From positions 2,232,001 to 2,296,000 of the forward strand of contig NZ_CP147919.1 in the NCBI RefSeq assembly GCF_039645985.1: a stretch of 64,000 nt of DNA, written 5' to 3'. Numbering within the stretch: the stretch's first letter is position 1; each line of letters begins with the position of its first letter. The notes under the pieces were generated by a model. The model was not told where the DNA came from and made no database searches. It saw nothing but the letters and a program-made list of their open reading frames with translations. This document shows, in pieces, positions 1-8,223 of this stretch. Origin of the DNA: Sulfurimonas sp. HSL3-7. GTDB lineage: Bacteria > Campylobacterota > Campylobacteria > Campylobacterales > Sulfurimonadaceae. The position numbers and the translations under genes are program-made.

Positions 1-416
1 TCGATCGCTTTAAGTATCTTCTCAACCGACTCGGCACTGATCGTCTCTTTTGACTCATTGTCATAACGCAGTATCTGCTGATGCGATGCAATGACACGCG
101 ACTTTTTACTGGTCTTGCGTCCGTTTTGGGTGATCAGCCCTTCGGTCTTTGCCCCGATGGATTTGAGCATGATCGTCAACTCTTTGGCGATCTCGTCATC
201 ACCGACCACGCTGGCGACATTCACGGCTGCACCCAGCGAAATAAGGTTGTTGACCACATTGCCCGCACCCCCGAGGACCGATGTCTCTCTGGCGATATCA
301 ACAACCTGCACCGGTGCTTCGGGCGAAATACGCTCGGCATCACCCCAGAGGTAGTGATCGATCATCAGGTCGCCGACGACTAGGATGTTAGGTTTGGCGT
401 TTTTAAGCACAGTCAT
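1..416 (-). CDS. hldE: Bifunctional heptose kinase/adenylyltransferase HldE, N-terminal part (cut by window edge)
   Basis: HldE phosphorylates D-glycero-D-manno-heptose 7-phosphate at C1 and later adenylylates the 1-phosphate, giving ADP-heptose for the LPS core. Only the first 138 residues are in the window; they are the start of the ribokinase-like (PfkB) kinase domain. Visible motifs are GDLMIDHYLWG at residues 15-25, the substrate-binding stretch RISPEAPVQVV at 29-39, and GGAGN at 49-53. The ATG at 416 is preceded by AAAGGAA. The gene lies downstream of hldD on the same strand, but a triple repeat carrying terminator-like hairpins separates them, so cotranscription may be limited. The adenylyltransferase domain is outside the window. 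Confidence 0.93.
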   Translation of the reverse strand, partial: MTVLKNAKPNILVVGDLMIDHYLWGDAERISPEAPVQVVDIARETSVLGGAGNVVNNLISLGAAVNVASVVGDDEIAKELTIMLKSIGAKTEGLITQNGRKTSKKSRVIASHQQILRYDNESKETISAESVEKILKAI

Positions 417-470
417 GATTATGTAATTCCTTTGTACATCTTTGTGATCTCAACACCACAAACAGAAGTC

Positions 471-725
471 TCCGTGGTTTCGCAAGCTCAACAACACTCC
501 GGTTTCAAAGCTAAAAAAGTGAAGCAGTTCACTTTTTCTAAACGCTACTGATTTTAAGCCTCCGTGGTTTCGCAAGCTCAACAACACTCCGGTTTCAAAG
601 CTAAAAAAGTGAAGCAGTTCACTTTTTCTAAACGCAACTGATTTTAAGCCTCCGTGGTTTCGCAAGCTCAACAACACTCCGGTTTCAAAGCTAAAAAAGT
701 GAAGCAGTTCACTTTTTCTAAACGC
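471..725. repeat. 90-bp tandem repeat, 2.8 copies
   Basis: Three head-to-tail units start at 471, 561 and 651, each beginning TCCGTGGTTTCGCAAGCTCA. Units 1 and 2 differ by one base (CGCTACTG against CGCAACTG). Unit 3 is cut off at about 725, inside the last codons of hldD. Every unit holds the same 24-nt hairpin (514-537, 604-627, 694-717): arms AAAAAGTGAA/TTCACTTTTT with a GCAG loop. The copy at 694-717 follows the hldD stop codon directly, so the array appears to be a triplication of the hldD terminator region. Confidence 0.95.
694..717 (-). terminator. Hairpin terminator of hldD
   Basis: A perfect 10-bp stem (AAAAAGTGAA paired with TTCACTTTTT) and 4-nt loop begin right after the hldD TAG stop at 718-720. 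Read on the minus strand the hairpin ends in a run of T, as in rho-independent terminators. Identical hairpins follow at 604-627 and 514-537 in the next two repeat units. The stem is A/T-rich and nearly symmetric, so it may also act on plus-strand transcripts. Confidence 0.65.
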
Positions 726-1731
726 TTTTCACCTCTTCTTCAAACAGACGTTTGATCTCTGGAATATAGGCTTTGATCCCCTCTTCAAAACTGTAACGCG
801 GCGCATACCCCAGTCCCTCTTTTGTACTCTCGATATTGGCTTCGGTGTGGAATTGGTAACGCCCTATAAAAGGGTTTGGTATATATTCGCAGGCAGATGA
901 TGTGCCCAGCTCTTTTTGCAGGATATCGACCATATCCTGGAAGGAACGCGCATGACCGGTACCGACATTGTAGATACCGCTCTGCTTCGGCTGCATCGCC
1001 AAAATATTGGCCTGAATAACGTCTTCAATAAAGATGAAATCGCGCACGATCTTGTCCGAACCGTCAAAGAGTCTCGGGTTTTTGCCCTGCAGCAGCTGAT
1101 GACCGAACTGGACCACCATAGAAGAGGTCTTATCTTTATAATACTCTCTCGGTCCGTAAACATTAAAATAGCGCAGTCCGACAATACTGATATTCGCGCT
1201 TTTCATTACGTCACGGGAGAGATGGTCCATCATCAGTTTTGAAAAACCGTAAACATTCTGCGGCGCTTCGACACCCACCGTCTGCGGTGAAGGGGCGTTA
1301 CCGTACGTAGCACCCGATGAGGCATAGATCATATTGGCGTTTTGGCGGACTGCCATGTCAAGAAGGTCTTTATAGGCATTGAGATTGGTCCTGATCATCA
1401 GGTCCTGCTCAAGGGCCGTTGTGTCGGAGATGGCCGCTTCATGAAAGATGTAATCGAAGTCATAGTCCGATTCAAGTTTGGCAAGTAAGGCCTTGTCATT
1501 GATGTCGCCGCTGATCACCTCGCCGCTGAAACCGACAAGGTTTTTAAAGTGACCGAAACTCTTCAGATTACCGTTGGAGAGGGTCTCGCCGGAACGAAAA
1601 CTGTCAAGTACCACCACCTTGGCATCGGGATGGTTTTCCTGAAAATAGAAGGCCAGATTTGAGCCGATAAACCCTGCTCCTCCAGTGATCAGGATCGTTT
1701 TTCCCTTTAGGTCATCATCGATATAGCGCAT
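718..1731 (-). CDS. hldD: ADP-L-glycero-D-manno-heptose 6-epimerase HldD
   Basis: HldD epimerises ADP-D,D-heptose to ADP-L,D-heptose, the last step before heptose transfer to the LPS inner core. The 337-residue protein is an extended SDR: Rossmann motif TGGAGFIGS at residues 16-24, catalytic YGFSK (Tyr161, Lys165), and a substrate segment GLRYFNVYGPREYYKDKTSSM. Length fits the family. It belongs functionally with gmhA, gmhB and hldE in this window but is cut off from gmhB by the ccoI/ccoS genes and a plus-strand cytochrome gene. Its stop codon lies within the last copy of the 90-bp repeat. Confidence 0.95.
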   Translation of the reverse strand: MRYIDDDLKGKTILITGGAGFIGSNLAFYFQENHPDAKVVVLDSFRSGETLSNGNLKSFGHFKNLVGFSGEVISGDINDKALLAKLESDYDFDYIFHEAAISDTTALEQDLMIRTNLNAYKDLLDMAVRQNANMIYASSGATYGNAPSPQTVGVEAPQNVYGFSKLMMDHLSRDVMKSANISIVGLRYFNVYGPREYYKDKTSSMVVQFGHQLLQGKNPRLFDGSDKIVRDFIFIEDVIQANILAMQPKQSGIYNVGTGHARSFQDMVDILQKELGTSSACEYIPNPFIGRYQFHTEANIESTKEGLGYAPRYSFEEGIKAYIPEIKRLFEEEVKSV

Positions 1732-1857
1732 TGTCTCTCTTTAATATATGTTGTTTTTTTAGCGGATCACACGTGCTTGACGCATTGTTCGTTTTGTAAG
1801 CGAATTATAGCAAACAGAGGGTTAATGTAGCGAGAGTGCCTTAGTACAATTTAAGAT

Positions 1858-1872
1858 TATAATGCATATAAT
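1858..1872 (+). promoter_or_regulatory. Double -10 box for the cytochrome c gene
   Basis: Two overlapping-spaced TATAAT hexamers lie at 1858-1863 and 1867-1872, 31-45 bases before the cytochrome c start codon. No strong -35 box is visible, which is usual for housekeeping promoters in Campylobacterota. Activity is inferred. Confidence 0.5.
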
Positions 1873-1902
1873 GTTTTGAAATTTTAACTCTGGAGATCAA
1901 AC

Positions 1903-2199
1903 ATGAAAAAAATCGCATTAGCACTACTTGTAGCAAGCGTATCACTAATGGCAGCTGACGGTGCTGCAGCCTATAAGAAATGTGTAAGCTGCCACGGTGC
2001 AAAAGCTGAGAAAAAAGCTCTTAACAAATCTGAGATCATCAACACTTGGGATGCTGCAAAAATCGAAGAATCGCTAAAAGGCTACAAAGCCGGTACACGT
2101 AACGTACACGGTATGGGTGCATTGATGAAAGGTCAAGTTGCGGCTTACGATGATGCTACAATCAAAGCAGTTGCAGAGTACATCACAACTCTTAAATAA
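1903..2199 (+). CDS. Small periplasmic monohaem cytochrome c
   Basis: A 98-residue class I c-type cytochrome. Residues 1-18 are a signal peptide (MKKIALALLVASVSLMA). The haem-binding CVSCH is at 27-31, and the Met axial ligand is probably in HGMGALM (residues 70-75). It would carry electrons in the periplasm, plausibly to a cbb3 oxidase, since ccoS and ccoI are the neighbouring genes, but it is on the opposite strand and has its own promoter. A GGAG ribosome site precedes the ATG. It stands alone between two tandem repeat arrays. Related to the cytochrome c-553 group, though the exact subfamily is not certain. Confidence 0.93.
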   Translation: MKKIALALLVASVSLMAADGAAAYKKCVSCHGAKAEKKALNKSEIINTWDAAKIEESLKGYKAGTRNVHGMGALMKGQVAAYDDATIKAVAEYITTLK

Positions 2200-2218
2200 T
2201 CAGCTCTTCTAATGGATT

Positions 2219-2234
2219 CTCCTTTCAGGAGTTT
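2219..2234 (+). terminator. Possible terminator of the cytochrome c gene
   Basis: A 5-bp stem (CTCCT/AGGAG, 3-nt loop) 20 bases after the stop codon, followed by TTTCC and then T-rich sequence. The stem is short, so this is a weak call. Confidence 0.4.
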
Positions 2235-2250
2235 CCGCTTTCTATAATTT

Positions 2251-2557
2251 TAATACGCTTCGGCGAACAAGTTCCCCTTCACTACGTTAACACTGGGTTT
2301 TCTTCAACAGAATGTTCACACGCAGATAAACCGCGTTTTTATATTAATACGCTTCGGCGAACAAGTTCCCCTTCACTACGTTAACACTGGGTTTTCTTCA
2401 ACAGAATGTTCACACGCAGATAAACCGCGTTTTTATATTAATACGCTTCGGCGAACAAGTTCCCCTTCACTACGTTAACACTGGGTTTTCTTCAACAGAA
2501 TGTTCACACGCAGATAAACCGCGTTTTTATATTAATACGCTTCGGCGAACAAGTTCC
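2251..2557. repeat. 94-bp tandem repeat, 3.3 copies
   Basis: Units start at 2251, 2345, 2439 and 2533 (last partial), each beginning TAATACGCTTCGGCGAACAA. The three full units appear identical. Each contains CGAACAAGTTCC (a short palindrome) and ends AAACCGCGTTTTTATAT. The 94-bp length is not a multiple of three, and no reading frame runs through the array. It lies between the cytochrome c stop and the ccoS stop. No spacer pattern is present, so it is not a CRISPR array. Confidence 0.95.
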
Positions 2558-2596
2558 TCTCAAAAGGGCTTCCCGTATGACCGTTATCCAGCGACA

Positions 2597-2818
2597 TCAC
2601 TCCGGACGGTACTCTTTTCTCTTTTTCAGGGCCTCTTTTTTTGCCTGCTGTTTGGCGGCGGCATTCAGCTCCTCCTCACCGTCATACTGGACCTGGTTCA
2701 AAAACTTCTCTTTATCGTCAAACTGCCCGGACTTGATCGCCCACATGATGCCGAAAAGTGCCAATCCCCCTAAAAAGACGGAAACACCGAGCATCAAAAT
2801 TATGATCCAGCTGTCCAT
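2597..2818 (-). CDS. ccoS: cbb3-type cytochrome oxidase assembly protein CcoS
   Basis: A 73-residue membrane protein with one N-terminal transmembrane helix (about residues 4-27), followed by the CcoS hallmark AIKSGQFDD and a charged, Lys/Ala-rich tail. CcoS is needed to insert cofactors into the catalytic subunit of cbb3 oxidase. It is 66 bases downstream of the copper ATPase gene ccoI on the same strand, the usual ccoI-ccoS arrangement. The structural genes ccoNOQP are not in this window. Confidence 0.9.
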   Translation of the reverse strand: MDSWIIILMLGVSVFLGGLALFGIMWAIKSGQFDDKEKFLNQVQYDGEEELNAAAKQQAKKEALKKRKEYRPE

Positions 2819-2884
2819 TCAACTTCCTTATTCAATAATATCGGTGACCTGTTTTTTACCATAAGGTATCTACGGTACGTCACC

Positions 2885-5299
2885 CTATTTTCTCTTCCAG
2901 CTCCACTGTATACGCATCGAATTTCCGACAACCAACAGTGAACTGATCGACATCGAAATAGCGGCGATCAACGGGATGATAAAACCCGCCATCGCCAATG
3001 GAATCGTTACGGCATTATACACCAGCGAGAGCGCCAGGTTCTGCTTGACGAGTCTGTAGGTCGCGCGTCCGATGCGAAACGACTCTTCAAGCGAACGCAA
3101 TGAATCATTCATCAACACCACATCGCTCACATCAATAGCAATGTCACTTCCGTTGCCCATGGCAATGCCGATCTCTGCCTGTGCAAGGGCCAGGATGTCA
3201 TTCACGCCGTCACCGGCCATAACGACCCTGTGGCCGTCTGCCTGCATATTGGCGATCATCTCGGCTTTATGTTGCGGCGTCAGGTCAGCCTGGTAATGTT
3301 CGATACCGACCTCATCGGCGATACGTTTTGCCACACCTTCATGGTCGCCCGTCAGCATCACGACATCGATACCCGAATGCTGCAGGTCTCTGATGACGTC
3401 AGCCGCATCCGCTTTTGGCATATCCAATAGTTCGAATCGGGCGATGAGCCGATCATCGATCGCAAAATAAAACAGCGTGTGCGTGTTCTCCATCGGCGTA
3501 TCAATGCCCTGCTCCTGCATCAGCACTTTGTTGCCGCCTACAAGCATCTGTTGTTCACAGCGGGCCACCATCCCTTTGGCCGCGATCTGCTGCACCTCAT
3601 TAAGTATCGGAACTGTCGGTTGTTTATCATCACGCAAAAGGTATTCACTCACCCCCGTTGCAACCGGATGTTTCGATGCGTTCAGAAGCGCCAATAGCTT
3701 CAGACTGTGCGACGCACGTTCATGCGATGCATCAAACCACTCCACGCTATGCACTTTCGGCCGCCCCTCCGTGATCGTCCCGGTCTTATCAAGGACCAGC
3801 GTATCTACCTTCGCCAATGTCTCCAGCTGCGCAGCCTCTTTGAACAGAATACCCCGTTTGGCACCCTGCCCCAGTCCGACCAGTGTCGCCACAGGTGTCG
3901 CCAGTGCCAAGGCGCACGGACAGGCGATGACAATGACGGAGATGCCCACCATAAAGGCGGTCTCAAAACTGTGCGGCCAGAACCACCAGACAATAAATGT
4001 ACCCAGCGCCAGCAGCAGGATCACGGCCGAAAAGTATTCCGAAAGGCGGTTTGCCACCTGTTCAATATGCGGTTTTTTGGCCATGGAACGTTCCAGCATG
4101 GTCAGAATATTAGAGAGGGTAGAATGCTCAAAATCTTTTGTCGCCCGGTACTGGACAACGGCGTCGATACTGGTCGTACCGCTCACCACATGCTCGCCGA
4201 CACGCTTGAATATCGGTTCACTCTCTCCGGTAAGACTCGATTCGTCGAAACTGCCTTCACCCTCAATGATCTCACCGTCAATGCCCGCTTTTTCGCCGGC
4301 TTTCAGTAGCAGGATATCACCGATTACGACCTCTTTGACATCAACGTTGACCTGTTCACCGTTTTTAAGAACCGTCACTTCACCCGGGACATGCTTGGAG
4401 AGCAAATCAAGGGTATCGGCTGCACTCTTCTTGCTGAGAACCTCCAGAAACTTCCCGATCAGTACGAAGGTGATGATCATCGTCACCGAATCAAAATAGG
4501 CCTCGCCCTTCTCGAAGATCGTTATATAGATAGAATAGAGGTAAGTTAAGAGGGCCCCCGTTGCGACCAGAATGTCCATGTTGACCGTTTTGGTCTTAAA
4601 GCCGTAATAGGCGCCTCTAAAAAAGACCCAGCCGCTGTAAAACAGCACCGGTGTGGAGAGTATCCATTCGGCAGTATTGAGTATGTTTTTGACACCTTGT
4701 TCCATCCCCGTAAAGAAGCCGGCATACTGTGCCACGGCGATCGTCATGATATTCATCATGACAAAAACGGCGACAGTAATACGAAGGTAGTAGTCTTTGC
4801 GCTCTTTCTCCGCGCGTGCTTCCTGGATCTCAGGATCATACGGAAACGCATCATAGCCGATGGCACGGATCATATCGATTATCGCGGAAAGTTTTACGAT
4901 CTCATCATCCCAGATAATGCGCGCTTTGTTGTTGGTATGGTTGATATGGGCTTCAACGACACCTTCCATTTTCGCCAACGCTTTCTCATTGAGCCAGACG
5001 CAGGCCGAACAGTGGATCCCTTCGATGATCAGTGAGACCTCGTTGAACCCTTCACTGTCAACAGAGACATATCGGGTATAAAAAGCCGGTGAATTGAAGT
5101 TGCTGCTATCTTCAAACTGCTGTGTCGGCGGGGCCAGTTTCTCATCACCCAGCTTGTCGTAAAAACTGTCAAGTCCTTCATCTTTAAGCAGATGGTAGAT
5201 CCCCTGGCACCCTTTGCAGCAAAAATAGTGTTCTCCCTCTTTGATCATGACGGACTCATCAAATTGAAGATGACAATGGTCACACGCTACATTAGACAA
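2885..5299 (-). CDS. ccoI: Copper-transporting P1B-type ATPase CcoI (cbb3 oxidase maturation)
   Basis: CcoI exports Cu+ across the inner membrane to mature cbb3 oxidase. The protein opens with a Cys-rich metal-binding segment (CDHC...CCKGC), then an HMA domain with CSAC near residue 97, then the P-type core: TGES, the CPC ion-binding motif near 460, phosphorylation site DKTGT near 504, TGDHEG, and GDGVND near the C-terminus. I chose the TTG at 5299 (804 residues): a GGAAGG ribosome site lies 7 nt upstream and it nearly abuts the upstream stop (5292-5294). The longer ATG at 5341 (818 residues) has no visible ribosome site and would overlap the upstream gene by 50 bases. ccoS follows. Confidence 0.93.
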   Translation of the reverse strand: MSNVACDHCHLQFDESVMIKEGEHYFCCKGCQGIYHLLKDEGLDSFYDKLGDEKLAPPTQQFEDSSNFNSPAFYTRYVSVDSEGFNEVSLIIEGIHCSACVWLNEKALAKMEGVVEAHINHTNNKARIIWDDEIVKLSAIIDMIRAIGYDAFPYDPEIQEARAEKERKDYYLRITVAVFVMMNIMTIAVAQYAGFFTGMEQGVKNILNTAEWILSTPVLFYSGWVFFRGAYYGFKTKTVNMDILVATGALLTYLYSIYITIFEKGEAYFDSVTMIITFVLIGKFLEVLSKKSAADTLDLLSKHVPGEVTVLKNGEQVNVDVKEVVIGDILLLKAGEKAGIDGEIIEGEGSFDESSLTGESEPIFKRVGEHVVSGTTSIDAVVQYRATKDFEHSTLSNILTMLERSMAKKPHIEQVANRLSEYFSAVILLLALGTFIVWWFWPHSFETAFMVGISVIVIACPCALALATPVATLVGLGQGAKRGILFKEAAQLETLAKVDTLVLDKTGTITEGRPKVHSVEWFDASHERASHSLKLLALLNASKHPVATGVSEYLLRDDKQPTVPILNEVQQIAAKGMVARCEQQMLVGGNKVLMQEQGIDTPMENTHTLFYFAIDDRLIARFELLDMPKADAADVIRDLQHSGIDVVMLTGDHEGVAKRIADEVGIEHYQADLTPQHKAEMIANMQADGHRVVMAGDGVNDILALAQAEIGIAMGNGSDIAIDVSDVVLMNDSLRSLEESFRIGRATYRLVKQNLALSLVYNAVTIPLAMAGFIIPLIAAISMSISSLLVVGNSMRIQWSWKRK

Positions 5300-5774
5300 T
5301 TTCAAACCTTCCTTCCGCTCTGTTCTTTCGGATCTGCTCATGCGGTGCGATAATACCGCTCATGCAGATATAAACACCCGGAGCAGGCCGTGTTGCTGCA
5401 AACCCGAGCGCCATGCCGAGGTTCAGGCTCGCTTCTGTCTGATCAATAGAGTACGGTACCATCGCACCGACAAGGACGATGACCCTGTCATGCAGATGTT
5501 CGGCCAGGGTCTTGGCCGTCAGATCCATCGTGTCTGTCCCGTGCACAACGACGAAGACATCTTCGTCATCCGCCTGCAAGATCGCTGCCAACTGGTCACG
5601 GTCGTTCTGTTCCATATCCAGCGAATCCCGGTAGATCATGCCGGCGACCTCTACATCATAGGAAAAACTGCTGACGATCGACTCGACAGCGCTGTTGTCA
5701 AAAGGAATCTCAAGTCTGCCGCTGATGGGATCATAGCGTTTGTTAAACGTGCCGCCCGTGTTCATTATCTTCAT
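5292..5774 (-). CDS. Short asparaginase-like protein (N-terminal domain only)
   Basis: The 160-residue product matches only the N-terminal domain of type I/II L-asparaginases: the first-Thr motif MNTGGTFN at residues 4-11 and the HGTDTMDLTAKTL motif at 78-90. Full-length asparaginases are about 330 residues and also need a C-terminal domain for the dimeric active site, so its activity is doubtful. The start overlaps the gmhB stop (ATGA) and its end nearly meets ccoI, so it is translated as part of the pgi-gmhA-gmhB run. Short asparaginase-domain proteins are known in databases; I cannot assign a substrate. Confidence 0.88.
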   Translation of the reverse strand: MKIMNTGGTFNKRYDPISGRLEIPFDNSAVESIVSSFSYDVEVAGMIYRDSLDMEQNDRDQLAAILQADDEDVFVVVHGTDTMDLTAKTLAEHLHDRVIVLVGAMVPYSIDQTEASLNLGMALGFAATRPAPGVYICMSGIIAPHEQIRKNRAEGRFEIV

Positions 5775-6280
5775 AGTAACTCTTTCAATGATCTGATGAT
5801 TCTGCTTGCTTCGCTTTGCGTCGCATCCTGGGAGTAGAGATAGCTCTCTTTCACTCCGACCCGGTGCGCGGCAACAATGTCGCGTTCGCTATCCCCCACC
5901 AAAATGGAGTTGGCAAGGTCGATTTTATGCTCTTCGGCTGCATCCAGCAGCATGCCAGGCTCCGGTTTACGGCAGCTGCATGTACCGGAGATATCCGGAT
6001 GGTGCGGGCAGTGGTAGACACCATCGATAACAATGCCCTTCTCTCTGAATGCCTGTATCATCCATGCCGTCAATTTTTCAAAATCATTCTCATTGTAATA
6101 ACCGCGCGCAATGCCCGACTGGTTTGTCACAACAATGATCTTGTAACCGAGGTCCTGATACTTTTTACACAGTGCAAAAATACCGTCGATGAACTCGAAA
6201 TCCTCGATCTTATGAAGATAGTTCTTCTCGACGTTGATCACACCGTCGCGGTCCAGGAAAAGTGCCGGTCGTTTGGTCAT
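5771..6280 (-). CDS. gmhB: D-glycero-beta-D-manno-heptose 1,7-bisphosphate 7-phosphatase GmhB
   Basis: HAD-superfamily phosphatase (169 residues) that removes the 7-phosphate from heptose 1,7-bisphosphate in ADP-heptose synthesis. Motif I DRDGVIN is at residues 10-16 (Asp10, Asp12), motif II is VVTNQSG, the zinc-binding loop is CPHHPDISGTCSC, and motif IV is VGDSERDI. Length is slightly short of the E. coli enzyme. It sits 90 bases after gmhA and its stop overlaps the start of the asparaginase-like gene by 4 bases. Confidence 0.94.
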   Translation of the reverse strand: MTKRPALFLDRDGVINVEKNYLHKIEDFEFIDGIFALCKKYQDLGYKIIVVTNQSGIARGYYNENDFEKLTAWMIQAFREKGIVIDGVYHCPHHPDISGTCSCRKPEPGMLLDAAEEHKIDLANSILVGDSERDIVAAHRVGVKESYLYSQDATQSEASRIIRSLKELL

Positions 6281-6370
6281 CTTACCTCGCGCCTTTATGC
6301 TCTTGCCCGGCTCGGAAATTCTCCGGTTTTAAGGTCAGAAACGCCATCCAGCCCACACTTTTCATCCGCT

Positions 6371-6955
6371 TTATACACCCTCGCCAAACAACTCTTTTTC
6401 AATAATATCACAGAGGATATGTCCGATCAGGATATGGGACTCCTGGATACGCGGCGTGGTATTTGAGGGTACAATCAATGCGTAGTCGGCCATTTGCGCC
6501 ATCTTTCCGCCGTCACGTCCGGTCAGGGCGACCGTCGTGATCCCTTTGGCTTTCGCCGATTCAAATGCATTGATGATATTTTGCGAGTTGCCTGAAGTAG
6601 AGATACCGATAAAAAGATCGCCCTCCTGCCCCATCCCTTCGACCTGGCGCGAAAAGACCCTGTCGTAACCGTAATCATTGCCGATAGCCGTCAGGTTGGA
6701 GCTGTCGGTTGTCAGCGCGAGCGAAGGAATAGAAGGTCGGTCAAAACCGTAACGTCCGACCAGTTCAGCGGCGATATGCTGTGCATCGGCCGCTGAACCG
6801 CCGTTACCCGCCAGCATTGTTTTCTTGTTGCTGCGATAGACATCCAGACAGGCCTGGGCAACCTCTGCTATCTTGGCGATAAACGTCTCATCATTCAATA
6901 TTTTCTGTTTTGTCTCGGCAGAAGCCGCCACTTCTTTTTTAATATATTCGATCAT
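6371..6955 (-). CDS. gmhA: Sedoheptulose 7-phosphate isomerase GmhA
   Basis: GmhA converts sedoheptulose 7-phosphate to D-glycero-D-manno-heptose 7-phosphate, the first committed step of ADP-heptose synthesis. The 194-residue protein is a single SIS domain with GNGGSAADAQHIAAEL (phosphate-binding Ser loop and His), GISTSGNSQN and TGRDGGKM. The C-terminal ESHILIGHILCDIIE helix is typical of the family. Its ATG follows the pgi stop codon directly (TAGATG), indicating coupling to pgi. Confidence 0.95.
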   Translation of the reverse strand: MIEYIKKEVAASAETKQKILNDETFIAKIAEVAQACLDVYRSNKKTMLAGNGGSAADAQHIAAELVGRYGFDRPSIPSLALTTDSSNLTAIGNDYGYDRVFSRQVEGMGQEGDLFIGISTSGNSQNIINAFESAKAKGITTVALTGRDGGKMAQMADYALIVPSNTTPRIQESHILIGHILCDIIEKELFGEGV

Positions 6956-8161
6956 CTACTTGCTTTTCAACTTCTCTTTCAAAATGATTTTTCCCATCTC
7001 GACACCCGGCTGATCATAGGCATTGATATCAAGCATATTGGCCACCAATGCGGTCAACAGCTCATAGTAGAGGATCAGCTGACCGATCTCTGACGCATTG
7101 ACGCTCTCTATCTCGATCACATCGAGCGGGATATTGTCCAATGAGTCGAGCGCTTCGATGATCGAGTCCGCCTGCATGTTGATCAGTTCCGAAAAATCGA
7201 ATCCGTTGATCAGGTCCATCGCCTCAAGATGCTCGAACGAATTATTCGGGATACGCATAGTGTTGTTAAACTCTTTGATCTTGATCACGGTCACCGACTT
7301 GTCGCGCTTTCCTTCGACGATCAGCTGTAGAAAAGAGTGCTGATCGGTCGGTCCGATCAGCCCTACCGGTGTCAAGCCGACATGGAGTTCGCTGTGGCGC
7401 TGTTTTTTACCCAGACTCTCTCCCCAAAGCTGGACATACCAGGCGTTAAACTCCCGAAAGACCTCCGAGTAGGAGAAGAGGCAGTTAATGTTATAGGTGT
7501 TGGCCTGTTGGGCGTAAAACGTCGCCTTTTTCATCAGGTTGTTGCAATACCCCTCATCATTAAAAAAAGCGTTGCGCACCTTGGCCGCCCCTTCCAAAAG
7601 AGCTGTGATATCAACCCCGACCAGCGCCAAAGGGATCAGACCGGCACTGCTTAAAACGGAAAAACGGCCGCCGACGTTCGCCGGGATCTCAAAATGGCCG
7701 ATGCCGCGGGCGTCGGCAAATTTTTCAAGCGCCGAATTTTCATCCGTAATGACCACACAGTTATCGTTTTGTAATCTCTCCACCGCATCGATGTATTTTG
7801 CTACGGCGATCGTCTCGATCGTCGTTCCCGATTTGCTGATGAGGCAGTAAAAAGCGTTATGCATATCAAAACTTTTAAGCTTGCTTTCAAGGATCAATGG
7901 ATCAGTCGTATCTAGAATATGCAGTTTTTTATCGAATGAACGGACAAGATCGAGAAAGTGATGCACAGCCGAAGCGCCCAGAGCACTCCCTCCGATACCG
8001 ATAACAACAATATTGTTTTGCTCTACCTTGGACGCGAGTTCAAGATAGGGTGCTACATCCTGATCACAAAGATCGTAAAAACCTATGCTCTCCCGCTCTT
8101 TGGCAATAGCATCAGACAGTTTGTCATTAACCTTGGGTGCGAACTCAAACGTATTTGTCAT
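6956..8161 (-). CDS. pgi: Glucose-6-phosphate isomerase
   Basis: A 401-residue phosphoglucose isomerase interconverting glucose 6-phosphate and fructose 6-phosphate. Visible motifs are VIGIGGSALGASAV (first SIS signature), SKSGTTIET (phosphate-binding), NVGGRFSVLSSAGLIPLALVG, and QLWGESLGKK. It is shorter than the roughly 550-residue enterobacterial enzyme, as is normal for Campylobacterota. As the first gene before gmhA and gmhB, it feeds hexose phosphate toward the sugar-phosphate pool used for LPS. It is divergent from rho. Confidence 0.94.
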   Translation of the reverse strand: MTNTFEFAPKVNDKLSDAIAKERESIGFYDLCDQDVAPYLELASKVEQNNIVVIGIGGSALGASAVHHFLDLVRSFDKKLHILDTTDPLILESKLKSFDMHNAFYCLISKSGTTIETIAVAKYIDAVERLQNDNCVVITDENSALEKFADARGIGHFEIPANVGGRFSVLSSAGLIPLALVGVDITALLEGAAKVRNAFFNDEGYCNNLMKKATFYAQQANTYNINCLFSYSEVFREFNAWYVQLWGESLGKKQRHSELHVGLTPVGLIGPTDQHSFLQLIVEGKRDKSVTVIKIKEFNNTMRIPNNSFEHLEAMDLINGFDFSELINMQADSIIEALDSLDNIPLDVIEIESVNASEIGQLILYYELLTALVANMLDINAYDQPGVEMGKIILKEKLKSK

Positions 8162-8223
8162 AATTCATCCTCTTTTTTAAAGTATTTCATTTTATCGCAC
8201 TTAAACTCTAGTGAGGCTAAATA

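Noticed and set aside
450-677. Minus-strand 75-codon frame through the 90-bp array
   Set aside because: It is open only because the unit is 90 bp (a multiple of three). Its peptide repeats with the DNA and it spans terminator hairpins.
471-2557. CRISPR arrays
   Set aside because: Units follow one another without variable spacers and are 90-94 bp long; no cas genes are near.
3477-4499. Plus-strand 340-codon frame
   Set aside because: Antisense to ccoI, which has all its P-type ATPase motifs in the opposite strand.
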